Shown: positions 17,375-26,361 of the stretch, piece by piece
How the letters are laid out: each line of letters begins with the position of its first letter
Numbering within the stretch: position 1 is the stretch's first letter
Notes under the pieces: model-generated
Databases searched by the model: none
The model's input: only the letters and a program-made list of their open reading frames with translations
What the model was told of the DNA's origin: nothing
Program-made: the position numbers and the translations under genes
Assembly: GCF_003056305.1 (NCBI RefSeq)
Contig: NZ_PYVX01000007.1
Span: 1-64,000, forward strand
Reading direction: 5' to 3'
Length of the DNA stretch: 64,000 bases
DNA from: Halomonas denitrificans
GTDB lineage: Bacteria > Pseudomonadota > Gammaproteobacteria > Pseudomonadales > Halomonadaceae

Positions 17375-19108
17375 ATGACGAGCCAACCGCACGACCTCGA
17401 CCGGGCGCAGGCCCGGATGCCCGACAACCTCACGATCGCCCGCGAGGCGCGGCTCTGGCCCATCGAGGAGATCGCCCACCGCCTCGGCGTGCCCGGCGAG
17501 GCGGTGGAGCCCTACGGGCGGGGCATCGCCAAGCTGGACCTCGCCGCCGCCGACGCCCTGGCCCAGCGCCCCCGGGCGCGCTACGTGGTGGTCTCGGCGA
17601 TCACCCCCACGCCGCTGGGCGAGGGCAAGACCACCACCGCCATCGGCCTCGTCCAGGGCCTCCAGCAGCTCGGCCACGCCGCCACCGTCACCCTGCGCCA
17701 GCCCTCCCTGGGGCCGACGCTCGGGATCAAGGGCGGCGCCGCCGGCGGGGGCTACAGCCAGGTGTTGCCCATGGAGCGCATCAACCTGCACCTGACCGGC
17801 GACATCCATGCGGTCTCCGCCGCCCACAACCTGCTGGCGGCGATGATCGACAACCACCTCTTCCATCGCCTGGGCCGCGACCTGGACCCGCAGACGATCA
17901 CCTGGCCGCGGGTGATGGACATCAACGACCGCGCGCTGCGCCATGTCGTCACGGGACTCGGCCCGCCCGCCGACGGCCTCCCCCGCCAGGGCGGCTTCGA
18001 GATCACCGCGGCCTCCGAGGTGATGGCGATCCTCGCCCTCGCGACCTCGCTTGCCGACCTGCGCCGCCGCCTGGGGCGCATCCGGATCGGCACCACCCAC
18101 GACGGCGAGCCGGTCACCGCCGAGGAGATCGGCGCGGCGGGGGCCATGGCCGTGCTGCTCAAGGAGGCGATCAAGCCCAACCTGCTGCAGACCCTCGAGC
18201 ACGCGCCGGCGCTGATCCATGCGGGCCCGTTCGGCAACATCGCCCACGGCAACTCCTCGATCGTCGCCGACCGCATCGGCCTGCACGGCGGCGACTACCT
18301 GGTCACCGAGGCGGGCTTCGGGGCCGACATGGGGGCGGAGCGCTTCTTCAACATCAAGTGCCGCGCCTCGGGGATGACGCCGGACGCGGCGGTGCTGGTG
18401 GTGACGGTGCGCGCCCTGAAGTTCCACTCCGGGCGCTACGCCGTGGCGCCCGGCCGGCCGCTGCCCGCGGCGATGCTGGCGGAGAGCCCCGAGGACGTGC
18501 GCGCGGGCGGCGCCAACCTGGTCAAGCAGATCGACAACCTGCGCGCCCACGGCGTCACCCCGGTGGTGGCGATCAACGCCTTCCCCGCCGACCATGCCAG
18601 CGAGCACGCCGCGATCCGCGACATCGCCGAGGCCGCCGGGGTGCGGGCCGCGGTCTCGACCCACGTGCGCGACGGCGGCCTCGGCGCGCTGGAGCTGGCC
18701 CAGGCCGTGGCCGAGGCCGCCGAACAGGGCAGCGACTTCCACCTGCTCTACCCCGACGAGCTGCCCCTGGACGCCAAGATCGAGCGCATCGCCACCCGCC
18801 TCTACGGCGCCGCCGACGTCGCCTTCAGTCCCGAGGCCCGGCGTCAGCTCGAGCGCTACCAGCAGCAGGGCCAGGGCCACCTGCCGGTGTGCATCGCCAA
18901 GACCCACCTCTCGCTGTCGTCGGACCCGACCCTGCGCGGCGCCCCCAGCGGCTGGACCCTGCCGGTGCGCGAGGTGCGCCTCTCCGCCGGGGCGGGCTTC
19001 GTCTACGCGCTGTGCGGCGACATCCGCACCATGCCGGGGCTCGGCCGCGACCCGGCCGCCGCGCACCTCGACATCGACGACCACGGCGAGATCACCGGGC
19101 TGTTCTGA
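17375..19108 (+). CDS. fhs: Formate--tetrahydrofolate ligase
   Basis: 577 residues from ATG 17375, preceded by CAGGAGA at 17361-17367. The ATP-binding loop TPLGEGKTTT is at 79-88, followed by RQPSLGPTLGIKGGAAGGGYSQV, DIHAVSAAHNLLAAMIDNH, FGNIAHGNSS, EAGFGADMGAE, and the C-terminal GDIRTMPGL. It makes 10-formyl-THF from formate, THF and ATP. Beside methyl-group oxidising genes it most likely returns formate derived from demethylation to the folate pool. It is divergent from the GbdR-like regulator across 268 bases in which I see no clear promoter. Confidence 0.93.
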   Translation: MTSQPHDLDRAQARMPDNLTIAREARLWPIEEIAHRLGVPGEAVEPYGRGIAKLDLAAADALAQRPRARYVVVSAITPTPLGEGKTTTAIGLVQGLQQLGHAATVTLRQPSLGPTLGIKGGAAGGGYSQVLPMERINLHLTGDIHAVSAAHNLLAAMIDNHLFHRLGRDLDPQTITWPRVMDINDRALRHVVTGLGPPADGLPRQGGFEITAASEVMAILALATSLADLRRRLGRIRIGTTHDGEPVTAEEIGAAGAMAVLLKEAIKPNLLQTLEHAPALIHAGPFGNIAHGNSSIVADRIGLHGGDYLVTEAGFGADMGAERFFNIKCRASGMTPDAAVLVVTVRALKFHSGRYAVAPGRPLPAAMLAESPEDVRAGGANLVKQIDNLRAHGVTPVVAINAFPADHASEHAAIRDIAEAAGVRAAVSTHVRDGGLGALELAQAVAEAAEQGSDFHLLYPDELPLDAKIERIATRLYGAADVAFSPEARRQLERYQQQGQGHLPVCIAKTHLSLSSDPTLRGAPSGWTLPVREVRLSAGAGFVYALCGDIRTMPGLGRDPAAAHLDIDDHGEITGLF

Positions 19109-19175
19109 GCGGGCATTCCGGGGCCTGCGTGGACATCACGGGGCCTGATCTGAGCGGGCGTTACAAGGCGAGCAG

Positions 19176-19199
19176 CGGGAGGCGGACGCCCGCCTCCCG
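19176..19199. terminator. Hairpin between fhs and the convergent alcohol dehydrogenase
   Basis: Perfect 10-bp stem CGGGAGGCGG / CCGCCTCCCG with an ACGC loop, just before the minus-strand stop at 19204. Just upstream the phrases TGAGCGGGC and CGGGGCCTG each occur twice (19107-19170). Confidence 0.55.
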
Positions 19200-19203
19200 T
19201 GGA

Positions 19204-20349
19204 TCACAGGCAGCGCTGGAACAGCGTCCGCAGGTCCTCGACGGTCAGCGGCACCGGGTTGCCGCCGCAGCTCGGGTCCCGGATGGCCATCTCGGCCAGC
19301 TCGTCGATGCGCTCGGGGGTAGCGCCGAGCTCGGAGAGGGTGCGCGGGATGCCCATGCGGTCGTTGAGCTCCTGCACGAAGGCCCGGAAACCGTCGAAAC
19401 CGCCCTCGATGCCGAGGTAGGCGGCCGCGCTGTCGAAGCGCTCGCGGATCGCCTCGGCGTTGAAGTCGAGCACCGCGGGCATGCAGATCGCGTTGGTGGT
19501 GCCGTGATGGGCGTTGAAGACTGCGCCGATGGGGTGGCTCATCGCATGGATGGCGCCGAGCCCCTTCTGGAAGGCGGTGGAGCCCATCATCGCCGCGCTC
19601 ATCATGTGCGCCCGGGCCTCGAGGTCGGTGCCGTCGGCGTAGGCGCGGGGCAGGTACTCCTTGACCAGCCGCATGCCCTCCAGGGCGATGCCCTGGCTCA
19701 TCGGATGGTAGTGCGGGCTCGAGAAGGCCTCCACGCAGTGGGCGAAGGCGTCGAGCCCGGTGCCGGCGGTGATCGCCCGGGGCATGCCCACCGTCAGCTC
19801 GGGGTCGCAGAGCACCACCCGGGGCAGCACCCTGGGGTGGAAGATGATCTTCTTCTCGTGGGTCTCGGCGTTGGTGATGACGCTGGCCCGCCCCACCTCC
19901 GAGCCGGTCCCTGCGGTGGTGGGCACCGCGACGATGGGAGCGATCGCCTCGGCATCGGCCCGGGTCCACCAGTCGCCGATGTCCTCGAAGTCCCATACCG
20001 GGCGCGTCTGGCCCGACATGAAGGCCACCATCTTGCCGAGATCCAGCCCCGAGCCGCCGCCGAAGGCGATGACTCCGTCGTGGCCGCCCGCCCGGAAGGC
20101 CGCAACGCCCGCCGCCAGGTTGCGCTCGTTGGGGTTGGGATCGACCTCGGCGAAGAGCGCGCGGCCCAGGCCCGCGGCCTCGAGGACGTCCAGCGCGGCG
20201 GCGGTGATCGGCAGGTCGGCAAGCCCGCGGTCGGTCACCAGCAGCGGCCGCGCCATGCCCGCCTCGGCGCAGGCGTCGGGCAGCTCCCTGAGGCGCCCCG
20301 CGCCGAAGCGGATGGCGGTGGGATAGGTCCAGTTGCCGGTCAGCGTCAT
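19204..20349 (-). CDS. Iron-containing alcohol dehydrogenase
   Basis: 381 residues, standard for the group III Fe-dependent alcohol dehydrogenase family. Visible: GGGSGLDLGK (NAD binding, 97-106), PTTAGTGSEVGR, TAGTGLDAFAHCVEAFSS and the metal histidines in HAMSHPIGAVFNAHHGTTNAI. Oxidises a primary alcohol to an aldehyde. It is the last gene of a leftward run GS-like ligase, aldehyde dehydrogenase, alcohol dehydrogenase, spaced by 30-35 nt, so I infer an alcohol-to-aldehyde-to-acid sequence on a glutamylated amino alcohol. Exact substrate unknown. Confidence 0.85.
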   Translation of the reverse strand: MTLTGNWTYPTAIRFGAGRLRELPDACAEAGMARPLLVTDRGLADLPITAAALDVLEAAGLGRALFAEVDPNPNERNLAAGVAAFRAGGHDGVIAFGGGSGLDLGKMVAFMSGQTRPVWDFEDIGDWWTRADAEAIAPIVAVPTTAGTGSEVGRASVITNAETHEKKIIFHPRVLPRVVLCDPELTVGMPRAITAGTGLDAFAHCVEAFSSPHYHPMSQGIALEGMRLVKEYLPRAYADGTDLEARAHMMSAAMMGSTAFQKGLGAIHAMSHPIGAVFNAHHGTTNAICMPAVLDFNAEAIRERFDSAAAYLGIEGGFDGFRAFVQELNDRMGIPRTLSELGATPERIDELAEMAIRDPSCGGNPVPLTVEDLRTLFQRCL

Positions 20350-20379
20350 GTCGTCACCCTCTTCAGCTGGTTGTTGTCT

Positions 20380-21765
20380 TCAATCTGTTGTCGTTTTCTT
20401 CAGGTAGTAGGACTTGGGCCGCGTGAGGTTGTGGTAGCCGATCACCGAGAGGCTGCCGCCGCGCCCCGTCTGCTTGCAGCCGGTCCAGCACAGGCCCGGG
20501 TCGAGGTAGTCGGCGCGGTTCATGAAGACGGTGCCGGTCTCGACCCGGTCGCCGACGCGCTGGGCGCGATCGAGATCGGCGGTCCAGAGGCTCGCCGTCA
20601 GGCCGAAGGGGCTGTCGTTCATCAGCCGGATCGCCTCCTCGTCGCCGCTCACCCGCATGATGCCGACCACCGGACCGAAGCTCTCGTCGCGCATCACGCG
20701 CATGTCGTGGGTCACCTCGGTGAGGATCTGCGGGGTCAGGTAGGCGCCCCCGTCGTCGGCGGGCTTGCGGGCGATATGGGCCCTCGCCCCGTCGGCCAGG
20801 GCCTCGTCGATCTGGGCGCGCACCTCCCGGGCGAAGCGGACGTTGGCCATCGGCCCGATGTCCGTGCCGGGGTCCAGCGGGTCGCCCAGGGTGTAGGCCT
20901 CGACCACCGCCACGGCCCACTCGACGAAGGCGTCGTAGAGGGACTCGTGGACGTAGATGCGCTCGATCCCGCAGCAGCACTGCCCGGAGTTGAACATCGC
21001 GGCGTCGACCAGGGTCGCGACGGCGGCCTCGAGGTCGGCATCCTCCATGACGTAGCCCGGGTCCTTGCCGCCGAGCTCCAGGCCGAGGCCGGTGAAGGTG
21101 CCGGCCGCCGCCCGTTCCATGGCGCGCCCGCCGCCCACCGAGCCGGTGAAGTTGACGAAGTCGAAGGCGCGCTCGGCGATCAGGGCGGAGGTGGTGTCGT
21201 GGTCGAGGAAGACGTTCTGGAACACCGCCTCGGGCACGCCGACGGAGTGGAAGGCCCGCGCCATGCGCTCGCCGACCAGCAGGGTCTGGGTGGCGTGCTT
21301 GAGCAGCACGCTGTTGCCGGCGATCAGCGCCGGGGCCACGCAGTTGATGGCCGTCATGTAGGGGTAGTTCCAGGGCGCCACCACCAGCACCACGCCGTGG
21401 GGCACGCGCTTGATGTAGCGCTTGACGGTGGCGTCCTCGCCCACCGCGATATCGGCCAGCGCCTCCTCGGCGATGGCCGCCATGTGGCCGCCGCGCTCCT
21501 CGACACCGCCGAACTCGCCGCCGTAGCGCACCGGGCGGCCCATCATCCGCGCCAGCTCCGGCACCACCTCGTCGTTCATCGCCCCGAGCGCGGCGATGCC
21601 GGCGCGCACCAGCTCGATGCGCTCCGCGAGGGGCCGGTCGGCCCAGTCATGCTGCGCCGCGCGGGCCCGGTCGGCGGCCTCTCGGGCGGCCTCGGTCGAG
21701 AGCGCGTCGCGCTCGGCAAACACCGACCCGTCGATCGGCGAGATACATCTCAGCGTATGACCCAT
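20380..21765 (-). CDS. NAD(P)-dependent aldehyde dehydrogenase
   Basis: 461 residues from ATG 21765 (CAGGAGAGG upstream). Family motifs: VVAPWNYPYM, FTGSVGGG, LELGGKDPG (general-base Glu) and NSGQCCCGIERIYV, in which the catalytic Cys lies in an unusual triple-Cys run. The C-terminus RGGSLSVIGYHNLTRPKSYYLKK is typical of succinate-semialdehyde-like members. It acts between the ligase at 21801 and the alcohol dehydrogenase at 19204 and probably oxidises the aldehyde made by the latter. Shorter N-terminus than the betaine aldehyde dehydrogenase at 56394, and not closely similar to it. Confidence 0.85.
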   Translation of the reverse strand: MGHTLRCISPIDGSVFAERDALSTEAAREAADRARAAQHDWADRPLAERIELVRAGIAALGAMNDEVVPELARMMGRPVRYGGEFGGVEERGGHMAAIAEEALADIAVGEDATVKRYIKRVPHGVVLVVAPWNYPYMTAINCVAPALIAGNSVLLKHATQTLLVGERMARAFHSVGVPEAVFQNVFLDHDTTSALIAERAFDFVNFTGSVGGGRAMERAAAGTFTGLGLELGGKDPGYVMEDADLEAAVATLVDAAMFNSGQCCCGIERIYVHESLYDAFVEWAVAVVEAYTLGDPLDPGTDIGPMANVRFAREVRAQIDEALADGARAHIARKPADDGGAYLTPQILTEVTHDMRVMRDESFGPVVGIMRVSGDEEAIRLMNDSPFGLTASLWTADLDRAQRVGDRVETGTVFMNRADYLDPGLCWTGCKQTGRGGSLSVIGYHNLTRPKSYYLKKTTTD

Positions 21766-21800
21766 GGTCCTCTCCTGTTGGTGCCCGCTCGCCGCCGGCG

Positions 21801-23180
21801 TCATGAGCGCTCGAAGCCGCGCGCCACCTCGTAGTCGGTGACCACGCGGGCGAAGTCCTCGAGCTCCACCTCGGCGGCCCGGGCGTAGTGGTCGATCACC
21901 GCGTCGCCCATGGCCTCGCGCAGCATGGTCGACCCGGCGAGGGCCTCCCGGGCATCGCGCAGGCTCTGCGGGATCAGCCCCGACTCCCCCTCGTAGGTAT
22001 CGCCCTCGGCGGGCGGCGGCAGCACCAGCCGCTCCTCGATGCCCTTGATGCCGGCGGCCAGCTGCCCGGCGATGGCCAGGTAGGGGTTCAGGTCCGAGCC
22101 GCCGATGCGGCACTCGATGCGCACCGCCTGGGTACCCTCGGCGCAGAGGCGAAAGCCCGCGGTGCGGTTGTCCACCGACCAGACCGTTCGCGTGGGCGCG
22201 AAGGAGCCCTTCTGGAAGCGCTTGTAGCTGTTGACGTAGGGGGCGAGGAAGTAGGTGAAGTCGGGCGCGTACTTCAGAAGCCCGGCCAGGTAGTGCTGCA
22301 TCAGCGGCGACATGCCCCGCGCCTCGCTGTCGTCGAAGAAGGCGGGGACGCCCTGCTGCCACAGCGACTGATGGATGTGGGTGGAGCTGCCGGAGTGGTC
22401 GTGGTGCCACTTCGGCATGAAGGTCACCGCCCGCCCCTGCTGCCAGGCGATCTCCTTGGTCGCGTGCTTGGCGATGGTGTGGTAGTCCGCGGTGTCCAGC
22501 GCCCCGGCGTAGCGGATGTTGAGCTCCTCCTGCCCCGACCCCGCCTCCCCCTTGGTGCCCTCCACGGGGATCCCCGCCGCATGCAGGTGATTGCGCAGCG
22601 GGCGCAGCACGTGCTCCTCCTTGGTGGTCTGGAAGAGGTGGTAGTCCTCGTTGTAGCCGCTGATCGGCTGCAGGTCGCGAAACCCCTCCTTGCGGAGCTC
22701 GTCGAGGGGCTTCTCGAACAGGAAGAACTCCAGCTCGGTGGCCATGATCGCCTCGAAGCCCAGTCGCTCGAGGCGCACCAGCTGGCGCTTCAAGATGGCC
22801 CGCGGCGCATGGGCCACCGGCTCATGGGTGTGATGGTCCAACACGTCGCAGAGCGTCATGACCGTGCCCTCGAGCCAGGGCACGGGCCGCAGCGTGGCCA
22901 GGTCCGGCTTCATGATGTAGTCGCCGTAGCCCGCCCGCCAGGAGGTGCTGGCGTAGCCGTCGGGCGTTTCCATCTCGAGGTCGGTGGCCAGCAGGTAGTT
23001 GCAGCAGTGCGTCTCCTCCCAGCCATGCTCCACGAAGTGACGGGCGTGGAGCCGCTTGCCCATCAGCCGTCCCTGCATGTCGACGATGCACACCAGCACC
23101 GTGTCCACTTCACCGCTGTCCACCTGAGCCCTCAGGGCCTCGAGAGCCGCGAGGGCCTCCCTCGTCAGCGCGTTGGTCAT
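21801..23180 (-). CDS. Glutamine synthetase-like gamma-glutamylamide ligase
   Basis: 459 residues, the length of type I GS-like ligases rather than of housekeeping GlnA. Motifs: IVDMQGRLMGKR, MATELEFFLFE, GQEELNIRY, HHDHSGSSTHIHQS, APYVNSYKRFQKGSFAPT, SVDNRTAGFR and RIGGSDLNPYLA. It lacks the GlnA adenylylation loop as far as can be read. Such enzymes ligate glutamate to amines (putrescine, ethanolamine, isopropylamine). It heads the set with the aldehyde and alcohol dehydrogenases and follows a TRAP transporter, so the amine probably carries a hydroxyl group, for instance ethanolamine. That is inference. GAGGAAG precedes the start. Confidence 0.82.
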   Translation of the reverse strand: MTNALTREALAALEALRAQVDSGEVDTVLVCIVDMQGRLMGKRLHARHFVEHGWEETHCCNYLLATDLEMETPDGYASTSWRAGYGDYIMKPDLATLRPVPWLEGTVMTLCDVLDHHTHEPVAHAPRAILKRQLVRLERLGFEAIMATELEFFLFEKPLDELRKEGFRDLQPISGYNEDYHLFQTTKEEHVLRPLRNHLHAAGIPVEGTKGEAGSGQEELNIRYAGALDTADYHTIAKHATKEIAWQQGRAVTFMPKWHHDHSGSSTHIHQSLWQQGVPAFFDDSEARGMSPLMQHYLAGLLKYAPDFTYFLAPYVNSYKRFQKGSFAPTRTVWSVDNRTAGFRLCAEGTQAVRIECRIGGSDLNPYLAIAGQLAAGIKGIEERLVLPPPAEGDTYEGESGLIPQSLRDAREALAGSTMLREAMGDAVIDHYARAAEVELEDFARVVTDYEVARGFERS

Positions 23181-23269
23181 ATCTCGGCTTCCTCACTCGG
23201 TCGCAATGACGGGGCATGGGGCCCCTACTCCGGCGCCGTGCCCCGGCGGGTGCCGGGGCACGGGGCGAC

Positions 23270-24322
23270 TCAGGCCTCGCCGTAGCGGTAGGGGCGGCCG
23301 GCCTTGCGCATGTCGGCGTTGTACTGCTTGAAGATCTCGACCACCCGCGCCTTGGTCTCGGACTGGGCGGCGATCTCGTCCCAGAACACCTGGGCGGCCT
23401 CCTCCACCCGGTCCCACTCGGCATCGGGGATGGTGGTCAGCTCGAGCTTCTCGCCGTGCACGCGCAGCCGCGCCTCGCCGCCCCAGTACCAGTGCTGGCG
23501 GTAGTAGTGGGACTGCTCGCAGCACACCTCGAAGAGCAGTTTGAGATCCTCCGGGAGCTCGTTCCAGCGCTCCATGTTGACGAAGAAGTGGCCGATCCAG
23601 GCGCCCGAGATGTTGTTGGTGAGGAAGTAGTTGGTGACGTCGGCCCAGCCCACCGTGTAGTCCTCGGTGATGCCCGACCAGGCGATGCCGTCGAGCTCGC
23701 CGGTCTGCACGGCCACCTCGATGTCCTCCCAGGGCAGGGTCACCGGCACCACGCCGAACTGCGACAGGAAGCGCCCCGCGGTGGGGAAGGTGAAGATGCG
23801 CTTGCCCTCCAGGTCCTGGAGGCTTCGGATCGGCTCCTTGGTGACGAAGTGGCAGGGATCCCAGGCCCCGGCGCTGACGTGCTTGACCCCGACCCTGGCG
23901 TACTCCTCCTCCCAGATCTCCTTGAGCCCGTACTGGTGAAAGAGCACCGGCACGTCGAGGCTGTAGCGCGAGCCGAAGGGGAAGTAGCCGCCGAAGACGG
24001 TGACCTCGGTGGGCGAGGCCATGGAGTCGTCGTCGGACTGAACGGCATCGATGGTGCCGCGCTGCATCGCCCGGAAGAGCTCGCCGGTGGGCACCAGCTG
24101 ATCGGCATAGTAGAGCTCGATCTGCATGCGGTCCCCGGCGATGCGGTTGAACAGGTCGATGGCCGGCTTGGCGACGTGTTCGGCCAGGGCCGCGCCGGCG
24201 TAGGTCTGCATGCGCCACTTGATGGTGGGCTCGGACGACGACTGGGCCATGACCCGGGAGGCCAGCGGCGCGATGGCGGCACCGGCCGCGGCGTTGATCA
24301 GAAACTTGCGTCTTGTTGTCAT
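23270..24322 (-). CDS. dctP: TRAP transporter substrate-binding protein (DctP type, Tat signal)
   Basis: 350 residues. The N-terminus TTRRKFLINAAAGAAIAPLASRVMA is a twin-arginine signal (Tat export), quoted here in full context as residues 2-26. The DctP fold is seen in YYADQLVPTGELFRAMQRG, FPFGSRYSLDVP and LPWEDIEVAVQTGELDGI. In most DctP proteins the substrate carboxylate is held by an Arg in a DLKG-KIR motif; here the segment is DLEGKRIF, with Phe177 at that position. It sits just downstream of dctM with a 120-base gap. Ligand unknown; the altered motif hints at something other than a simple carboxylate. Confidence 0.85.
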   Translation of the reverse strand: MTTRRKFLINAAAGAAIAPLASRVMAQSSSEPTIKWRMQTYAGAALAEHVAKPAIDLFNRIAGDRMQIELYYADQLVPTGELFRAMQRGTIDAVQSDDDSMASPTEVTVFGGYFPFGSRYSLDVPVLFHQYGLKEIWEEEYARVGVKHVSAGAWDPCHFVTKEPIRSLQDLEGKRIFTFPTAGRFLSQFGVVPVTLPWEDIEVAVQTGELDGIAWSGITEDYTVGWADVTNYFLTNNISGAWIGHFFVNMERWNELPEDLKLLFEVCCEQSHYYRQHWYWGGEARLRVHGEKLELTTIPDAEWDRVEEAAQVFWDEIAAQSETKARVVEIFKQYNADMRKAGRPYRYGEA

Positions 24323-24442
24323 TGTGTCGCTCTCCTGGTGGTGATACCGGATGGTGCGTGGTGGCGGCCCCTGGCGAGGCTCTCGTTGTTGTGGCTGGCG
24401 TCGGTGTCGGCGGCCGTCGACGGCCCGGCCCCCTTCCCCATA

Positions 24443-25765
24443 TCAGTGCCCATAAATGTAGCCCGGAAGCCAGAGCGCGATCTGCGGAAAGAGCATCACC
24501 AGGCTCAGGGCGAGGGTCATCACCAGCACGAAGGGCAGGATCGACCGGTAGATGTCGCGCAGCCCAATCTGGGGCGGCGCCATGGCGCGCATCAGGAAGA
24601 GGTTGTAACCGAACGGCGGCGTCATGTAGGCGATCTGGGTGGTGATGGTGTAGAGCACGCCGTACCAGATCAGGTCGAAGCCCAGCGCCTCGACCAGCGG
24701 CACGTAGAGCGGCGCCACGATCACCAGCATGGCGGTGTCGTCGAGGAAGGTGCCCATGACGATGAAGCTGAGCTGCATCAGGATCAGGATCATCCAGGGC
24801 GAGAGCCCCAGGCGCTCGGTGAACAGGTCCTCGATCGCCTTGACCGCGCCCAGGCCGTCGAAGATGGCGCCGAAGGCGAGCGCCGCCAGGATGATCCACA
24901 TGAACATGCAGGAGATGGCCAGGGTCTGGCGCACCGAGACCTCGAACACCCGGCGCGTCATGCGCCCCTTGAGGGTGGCGGCCAGCAGCGCGGTGGTCGC
25001 GCCGACGGCCGAGCTCTCGACCAGCGAGGTCCAGCCCTTGACGAAGGGGACCATCATCACCGCGAAGATCATCAGCGGCAGCAGCCCCGCCCGCAGCAGG
25101 CGCAGCTTCTCGGCCCAGGAGACGTCGCGCTCCTCGACGGGCAGCACGGGCCCCAGGGAGGGCTGCAGGCGACAGCGCACGTAGATGTAGATGATGAAGA
25201 GCGTCGCCATCATCAGCCCCGGCAGCACGCCGGCCAGCCACAGCTGCCCCACCGGCTGGCGGGCGATCATGGCGTAGAGCACCAGCACCACCGAGGGCGG
25301 CACCAGGATCCCGAGGCTCGACCCCGCCTGGATGACGCCGGTGACCATGATCTTGTCGTAGCCGCGACGCAGCAGCTCGGGCAGGGCGATGGTGGCGCCG
25401 ATCGCCATGCCGGCCACCGACAGCCCGTTCATCGCCGAGATCAGCACCATCAGCCCGATCGTGCCGATGGCCAAGCCCCCTCGCACCGGCCCCATCCAGA
25501 CGTGGAACATCCGGTAGAGGTCGTCAGCGATGCGGCTCTCCGAGAGCACGTAGCCCATGAAGATGAACATCGGCAGGGTCAGCAGCGGGTACCACTTCAT
25601 CAGCTTCATCGCCGAGGAGAAGGGGATGTCGACCCCGCCGGTGCCCCACAGCAGCACCCCCGCCAGGGCGCCGACGAAGCCGATCGCGCCGAACACGCGC
25701 TGACCGGTGAACAGCATCAGCATCATCGAGCCGAACATCACGATGGCGATCATCTCGTAAGGCAT
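24443..25765 (-). CDS. dctM: TRAP transporter large permease (DctM type)
   Basis: 440 residues from ATG 25765, which overlaps the DctQ stop as ATGA; longer upstream readings are out of context. About 12 hydrophobic segments; DctM-family phrases include PLLTLPMFIFMGYVLSES, SAMNGLSVAGMAIGA, QAGSSLGILVPPSVVLVLY, MGTFLDDTAMLVIVAPLYVP and MTPPFGYNLFLM. It forms the Na+- or H+-coupled channel of a tripartite importer with DctQ and DctP. Confidence 0.9.
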   Translation of the reverse strand: MPYEMIAIVMFGSMMLMLFTGQRVFGAIGFVGALAGVLLWGTGGVDIPFSSAMKLMKWYPLLTLPMFIFMGYVLSESRIADDLYRMFHVWMGPVRGGLAIGTIGLMVLISAMNGLSVAGMAIGATIALPELLRRGYDKIMVTGVIQAGSSLGILVPPSVVLVLYAMIARQPVGQLWLAGVLPGLMMATLFIIYIYVRCRLQPSLGPVLPVEERDVSWAEKLRLLRAGLLPLMIFAVMMVPFVKGWTSLVESSAVGATTALLAATLKGRMTRRVFEVSVRQTLAISCMFMWIILAALAFGAIFDGLGAVKAIEDLFTERLGLSPWMILILMQLSFIVMGTFLDDTAMLVIVAPLYVPLVEALGFDLIWYGVLYTITTQIAYMTPPFGYNLFLMRAMAPPQIGLRDIYRSILPFVLVMTLALSLVMLFPQIALWLPGYIYGH

Positions 25766-26361
25766 CAGTCGATCACCCCGCGCAGGCGGCCGATATCCCG
25801 GAAGAACTCGGCGAGGGCTTGAAGGATCATCAGGAAGACCCCGAGGCAGAGGATGGTCTTGATCGGCCACAGCCAGGGCCGCCAGGCCGTCGGGCTGCGC
25901 TCCAGGAAGCCCAGCGCCTCCCCCGCCGCCGACGGCCCCTGGGTGAAGAAGGTGCCGACGAGGTCGAGGAAGAATCGGAAGGGTTCATCCCCGAAGTAGC
26001 CGAGGGAATAGGCCGTGGACACCAGCCCGCCGTAGAGCAGCACGCCGAGGTAGAAGATCAAGAAGCAGACCGTGATGGCGTCGACCCAGGCCTTGGTCCG
26101 CGGGCTCCAGTCGCCGTAGAAGAGGTCCATGCGCACGTTGGAGCCCAGCTGGATCGAGTAGGGCCCGCCCAGCACGAAGTAGGCCACCATGACGAACTGC
26201 GCGGTCTCCAGGGTCCACATCGAGGGGGTCAGGAACGCCTTGGAGGCCGAGGACCAGAGCAGCACGCCGATCAGCACGAAGATCAGGTACATCGCCATGC
26301 GGCCGATGGCGCGGTTCATGGCGTCGATGGCAGTGATGTAGCCGAGGATGAGCTTAGGCAT
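25765..26361 (-). CDS. dctQ: TRAP transporter small permease (DctQ type)
   Basis: 198 residues from ATG 26361, which overlaps the TAA of the upstream hydrolase gene and has GGGGAGG nine bases before it; an ATG at 26370 has no proper spacing. Four hydrophobic segments around a DctQ core (LETAQFVMVAYFVLGGPYSIQLGSNVRMDLFY). Between segments three and four is a longer loop than usual (about 45 residues, EPFRFFLDLVGTFF to SPTAWRPWLWP). Same operon as dctM and the hydrolase. Confidence 0.85.
   Translation of the reverse strand: MPKLILGYITAIDAMNRAIGRMAMYLIFVLIGVLLWSSASKAFLTPSMWTLETAQFVMVAYFVLGGPYSIQLGSNVRMDLFYGDWSPRTKAWVDAITVCFLIFYLGVLLYGGLVSTAYSLGYFGDEPFRFFLDLVGTFFTQGPSAAGEALGFLERSPTAWRPWLWPIKTILCLGVFLMILQALAEFFRDIGRLRGVID

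Noticed and set aside
18358-21834. Very long open frame (1158 codons) on the plus strand
   Set aside because: It is antisense to the alcohol and aldehyde dehydrogenase genes, passes through the fhs gene in another frame and reads as Arg/Gly/His/Asp-rich sequence typical of out-of-frame high-GC DNA.
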